From: XYD2-FULL-39-9 sp964561035
Lineage (GTDB): Bacteria; Patescibacteriota; Patescibacteriia; Magasanikbacterales; GWA2-37-8
DNA: 7,694 nucleotides
Direction of reading: 5' to 3'
Assembly (NCBI GenBank): GCA_964561035.1
Contig: CAZLNR010000029.1
Coordinates: 1 to 7,694 of the forward strand
The notes under the pieces were generated by a model that made no database searches, had not been told where the DNA came from, and worked only from the letters and a program-made list of their open reading frames with translations. Shown here piece after piece: positions 5,446 to 7,694 of this stretch (position 1 is its first letter; each line of letters starts with the position of its first letter). The position numbers and the translations under genes are program-made.

Positions 5446-6174
5446 TTATTTGATATAAAATGAGCCTCGAACCACCGCAGTTACTTGTTTCTCTAATGCA
5501 GATGTATCATAACTGCCGTAATCGCTTACATCAACCGAATTAACTGCTGTGACTTGAAAGACACCCATATCGGCGGATTTTAAATCACCCACAGCGCGCC
5601 CGGTGCTCTTTGCAATTTCATCCGCTCTTTTTTGCGCGTTCTTGGTAGCTTCAGCCAGCATAGCAACTTTAAGATCGCTAAACTTGGTGTAGTAAAATTC
5701 TTCTCCATCATTAGTAAACGTCAAACCGCGCGCTGATAATTCCGATGGAGCTCTTTTTTCCAATTCAGTTATTTTAGAAATATCACCGGACTGCACTTCC
5801 ACCCGCTGAGTTATCGTATAACCAGCCAGTGTTTGTGAACCATTATAATAATTATATATAGGCTGCATATTGGCGGGACTTATAGACAATTCGGAGGATG
5901 TGATTTTATTATCGCTTAAATATTTTTGAATAATATTAAAATCACCTTGAATATTTTTATACCCAACCGCCACTTCCGAAGGACTTACATTTCTAACAAA
6001 ACTTGCCTTCCATTTCACCACATCGGAAGTAATTTTTTGCTGAGCCGACCCGGTAACGCTAATTACATTATCCAGTTTTTTTGTGCTATAAAAAGCAGCA
6101 GAAGCAACCAGTACCGATACTACCAATCCGAGCGACAAAGAAATTCCTAAAAATAACAGTCCTTTATTATTCAT
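5446..6174 (-). CDS. SIMPL-domain (DUF541) protein, membrane-anchored
   Basis: A 242-residue protein with one N-terminal membrane helix (about 5-29), uncleaved or signal-like, followed by a SIMPL/DUF541 domain to the end. Diagnostic parts are the opening strand ISVTGSAQQKITSDVVKWK (38-56), the middle ITQRVEVQS and the ELSARGLTFTN segment. A long helix follows (LKVAMLAEATKNAQKRADEIA), then the ending SDYGSYDTSALEKQ-TAVVRGSFYIK. Members are envelope proteins of mostly unknown function; some are oxidative-stress or cell-surface proteins. ATG 6174 is chosen over an in-frame TTG three codons upstream because it has the TATATG context seen at other starts here. It has its own promoter (6201-6229) and converges on the secreted-protein gene, sharing its terminator. 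Confidence 0.92.
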   Translation of the reverse strand: MNNKGLLFLGISLSLGLVVSVLVASAAFYSTKKLDNVISVTGSAQQKITSDVVKWKASFVRNVSPSEVAVGYKNIQGDFNIIQKYLSDNKITSSELSISPANMQPIYNYYNGSQTLAGYTITQRVEVQSGDISKITELEKRAPSELSARGLTFTNDGEEFYYTKFSDLKVAMLAEATKNAQKRADEIAKSTGRAVGDLKSADMGVFQVTAVNSVDVSDYGSYDTSALEKQVTAVVRGSFYIK

Positions 6175-6200
6175 ATAATGCAAATAATATTTATATATCT

Positions 6201-6229
6201 ATAGTACTACCCCAGCATTAAGCAGTCAA
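6201..6229 (-). promoter_or_regulatory. Sigma70-type promoter of the SIMPL gene
   Basis: On the minus strand TTGACT (6224-6229), a 17-bp spacer and TACTAT (6201-6206) make a reasonable promoter. The start point would be near 6194, about 20 nt before ATG 6174. Confidence 0.6.
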
Positions 6230-6248
6230 ATAAAGCTACGATATATTT

Positions 6249-6269
6249 ACGCAACAAGAGAAATTGCGT
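6249..6269 (-). terminator. Weak hairpin at the end of the hydrolase gene
   Basis: ACGCAA (6249-6254) pairs with TTGCGT (6264-6269) around a 9-base loop, overlapping the hydrolase stop codon. Read on the minus strand it is followed by AAATATAT rather than a T run, so it is at best a weak terminator or a 3' end stabiliser. Confidence 0.3.
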
Positions 6270-6976
6270 TAAAAATGGCCATTATTTAAAAAGCTTGCTA
6301 CCGCAGCCGCGACCGCGCTATCTCTCATTATCCAAGTATGCCCCTGTTCTACAACAAGAAAATCTTTCATCCCATCTAATTTAGTTCGCTCCAATAAAAC
6401 TTTCTTATCATATTTTCCGGCTATTATCCCAACCTCATAATTTGGCGCCGGAAGCTTATTCACAAAACTAAACTGATCGGTGGTCATTTCCGCTAACGCC
6501 GGCCCCATTAAAAAATTAACGATTCTATTATTTACCCATCTATCAGCAGCTTCTCCTCCCCCGTTAGGAGGCGCAAGCATTACCACCCTGTGCAAATTTT
6601 CTGCTTTATGGGTGGCCAAATAATATCGAACCATCACCGCCCCCATTGAGTGAGTTACGAAGTTTATCTTCTTGTTTTTATCTATATATTTTTTATCCAA
6701 TTCAACTGCTATATTATTTTTAACGAGATTTTCAATTGTACCGCTTCTTGATGGATAGCTTATATTTATTACTCTATACCCATTTTTACTCAGAGACACC
6801 GCCAATTTTTGCATTGACAGCGATGTTCTGCCCAAGCCATGCAAAAGCACCACATACTCCCCTTCATTATCTGTAACTGATTTTGCAACAATATGTCTTT
6901 CATACAATATAGTCGCACCGAAAATCAAGACGGCAAAAATGATTATATAAAGCAGGTATTGTAAAAGCTTTTTCAT
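6269..6976 (-). CDS. Membrane-anchored alpha/beta hydrolase (lipase/esterase-like)
   Basis: A 235-residue serine hydrolase with an N-terminal membrane helix (about 5-24) that probably holds the catalytic domain on the outer face of the membrane. Visible are the oxyanion segment VVLLHGLGRTSLSM (42-55), the nucleophile elbow THSMG with S110, D190 in GKYD as the likely acid, and H213 in EQGHTW as the catalytic His. The stretches NISYPSRSGTIE and RTKLDGMKDFLVVEQGHTWIM are characteristic of a bacterial family of small alpha/beta hydrolases annotated as lipases or PGAP1-like. The elbow uses T in place of the first G of GxSxG. The substrate, lipid or other ester, cannot be read from the sequence. 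ATG 6976 lies in TATATATG with no Shine-Dalgarno, about 20 bp after a TATAAT. Confidence 0.92.
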   Translation of the reverse strand: MKKLLQYLLYIIIFAVLIFGATILYERHIVAKSVTDNEGEYVVLLHGLGRTSLSMQKLAVSLSKNGYRVINISYPSRSGTIENLVKNNIAVELDKKYIDKNKKINFVTHSMGAVMVRYYLATHKAENLHRVVMLAPPNGGGEAADRWVNNRIVNFLMGPALAEMTTDQFSFVNKLPAPNYEVGIIAGKYDKKVLLERTKLDGMKDFLVVEQGHTWIMRDSAVAAAVASFLNNGHF

Positions 6977-6996
6977 ATATACTGAGATATAATTAT

Positions 6997-7025
6997 ATTA
7001 TACAGGAAAAATCCGCACCTGAAAG
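6997..7025 (-). promoter_or_regulatory. Likely promoter of the hydrolase gene
   Basis: On the minus strand there is a perfect -10 TATAAT (6997-7002). At 17 bp upstream the -35 is poor, CTTTCA (7020-7025). The start point near 6990 gives a leader of about 14 nt. The rest of 6977-7131 shows only a small TTGGAA/TTCCAA inverted repeat (7089-7094 with 7109-7114) after the HNH stop. Confidence 0.5.
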
Positions 7026-7131
7026 GCTTTTACTAGTCGGTGAACCCCGTCAATAACCAGCAGTTCTCATTTTTGTTTAACAGTAGAATTGGAAACTATA
7101 AATCAAAATTCCAAACTAGTTTATCAATTTA

Positions 7132-7578
7132 TCAAAGAAACCCCTGCATCCGATGCTTTTTAAAGGCATTACACCTGCCACAGACAATTTGAAGGTTCTT
7201 TATATTATTTGAGCCAAAACTTTGCGATACCACCTTTTTATTCCCTACCCGCTTGATATGACGAAGGCTTTTATTCAATTCGTTTGATGAAAGTGGAATA
7301 TAGTGATCAACATCAAACTTCTTTATTTTACTGCAGTCGGGATGAGCTTTGAGCTGGCAGACTAGCCCATATTTTGATACAAGCGTATTAAACACCTGCT
7401 TACGGATCTTATTAAACTCTTTTCTCTTGATGAGTGGGGCGCGAAAATCAAAATAGTCGCCATACTTTCGTATTAAAAACTCGCGATCACCTTCTGATAA
7501 TTGATCGGCAAAAAATTGAATATCTTCTTGATATTGAAAGTTGAACTGAGGGTCAACAGGTATTTTGAGTTTGTGCAT
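7132..7578 (-). CDS. HNH endonuclease domain protein
   Basis: A 148-residue soluble protein whose C-terminal half is a zinc-containing HNH nuclease. The zinc pairs are C74/C82 (CQLKAHPDC) and C133/C136 (CGRCN). The metal/catalytic pair is D91-H92 in DVDHYIPLS, with the conserved Asn in the NNIKNLQIVC strand (125-133) and K140/H142 at the end. The first 70 residues are charged and helical with no domain I recognise. HNH proteins of this size act in restriction, phage or mobile-element functions, or as stand-alone nicking enzymes. No methylase, integrase or intron boundary is visible nearby, so the role is open. The stop TGA is followed directly by TAA in frame, a tandem stop, and it is the only TGA stop among the complete genes. 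It has its own promoter and a palindrome in the leader. Confidence 0.9.
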   Translation of the reverse strand: MHKLKIPVDPQFNFQYQEDIQFFADQLSEGDREFLIRKYGDYFDFRAPLIKRKEFNKIRKQVFNTLVSKYGLVCQLKAHPDCSKIKKFDVDHYIPLSSNELNKSLRHIKRVGNKKVVSQSFGSNNIKNLQIVCGRCNAFKKHRMQGFL

Positions 7579-7591
7579 AATAAAATATTAC

Positions 7592-7642
7592 CACAGTTAA
7601 TTGTGAAAAGAAAATAAAATTCGAACGTCCAATAAAGGTCAA
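7592..7642 (-). promoter_or_regulatory. Promoter of the HNH gene with an operator-like palindrome
   Basis: On the minus strand TTGACC (7637-7642), a 17-bp spacer and TTTTAT (7614-7619) form the promoter. The start point would be near 7607. Just inside the transcript is the near-palindrome CACAGTTAATTGTG (7592-7605, one mismatched pair), 13 bp before the ATG, a position suited to a repressor site. Confidence 0.4.
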
Positions 7643-7645
7643 TTC

Positions 7646-7670
7646 AAAACCCGCATGGTTAGCGGGTTTT
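7646..7670. terminator. Intrinsic terminator-like hairpin near the right edge
   Basis: AAAACCCGC (7646-7654) and GCGGGTTTT (7662-7670) form a perfect 9-bp stem around a 7-base loop. On the minus strand the stem ends in TTTT then GAATT, so it could end a gene beyond the right edge and insulate the HNH promoter. The last 24 bases hold no identifiable gene. Confidence 0.65.
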
Positions 7671-7694
7671 AAATATATGCTCGGTTTGCGCACC

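Noticed and set aside
6175..6183. TTG start three codons upstream for the SIMPL protein
   Set aside because: The ATG at 6174 has the TATATG context seen elsewhere and adding three residues has no domain support.
7670..7694. tRNA 3' end (reading GCGCACC at the right edge)
   Set aside because: No T-arm or acceptor partner can be formed from the visible bases.
1..7694. CRISPR array, insertion sequence or phage module
   Set aside because: No regularly spaced repeats, no transposase or integrase and no target-site duplications are visible. The HNH gene alone does not indicate a mobile element.

Overview
The window is a compact, moderately AT-rich stretch of bacterial chromosome. Seven of its eight complete genes, and the partial one, lack a visible Shine-Dalgarno sequence. 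Five starts instead sit in a TATATG context. Small intergenic gaps, a SIMPL-domain protein, an OmpR-type two-component pair and many short single-domain proteins suggest a Candidate Phyla Radiation (Patescibacteria, Parcubacteria-like) genome. That assignment is inference from style; no marker gene is present.

Left part (1-2292, minus strand): the start of a DoxX-like membrane protein (cut by the window edge) follows a heavy-metal P1B-type ATPase whose TPCPL and QELID signatures point to the P1B-5-like group. Its promoter is readable. Upstream of it are two hairpins, one of which looks like an intrinsic terminator. Next comes a markedly GC-rich 116-residue orphan gene (2293-2643, minus) with a real Shine-Dalgarno sequence, a strong promoter and a hairpin-rich leader of about 134 nt.

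Centre (2820-5430, plus strand): an OmpR-family response regulator overlaps a membrane histidine kinase. They are followed by a nearly 300-base gap and a small secreted helical protein with a Gly/His/Met-rich tail, then a strong intrinsic terminator. The same PhoB-like box, two 7-bp TCTTCA(T/C) repeats with an 11-bp period, lies upstream of both the regulator gene and the secreted-protein gene. In each case it is exactly 11 bp upstream of a -10 hexamer. The second promoter opens a transcript of about 250 nt before the ATG. That leader folds by eye into two domains of nested helices (4604-4707 and 4719-4817) matching no RNA class I recognise. The likely circuit is: kinase senses an envelope or metal signal, the regulator activates its own operon and the leader plus secreted protein, and the leader adds a post-transcriptional layer. 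The circuit and the leader RNA are the main candidates here for something undescribed.

Right part (5446-7694, minus strand): a membrane-anchored SIMPL (DUF541) protein, a membrane-anchored alpha/beta hydrolase and an HNH endonuclease. SIMPL and HNH each have a good promoter; the hydrolase has a clear -10 but a weak -35. A terminator hairpin lies beyond the HNH gene near the right edge.
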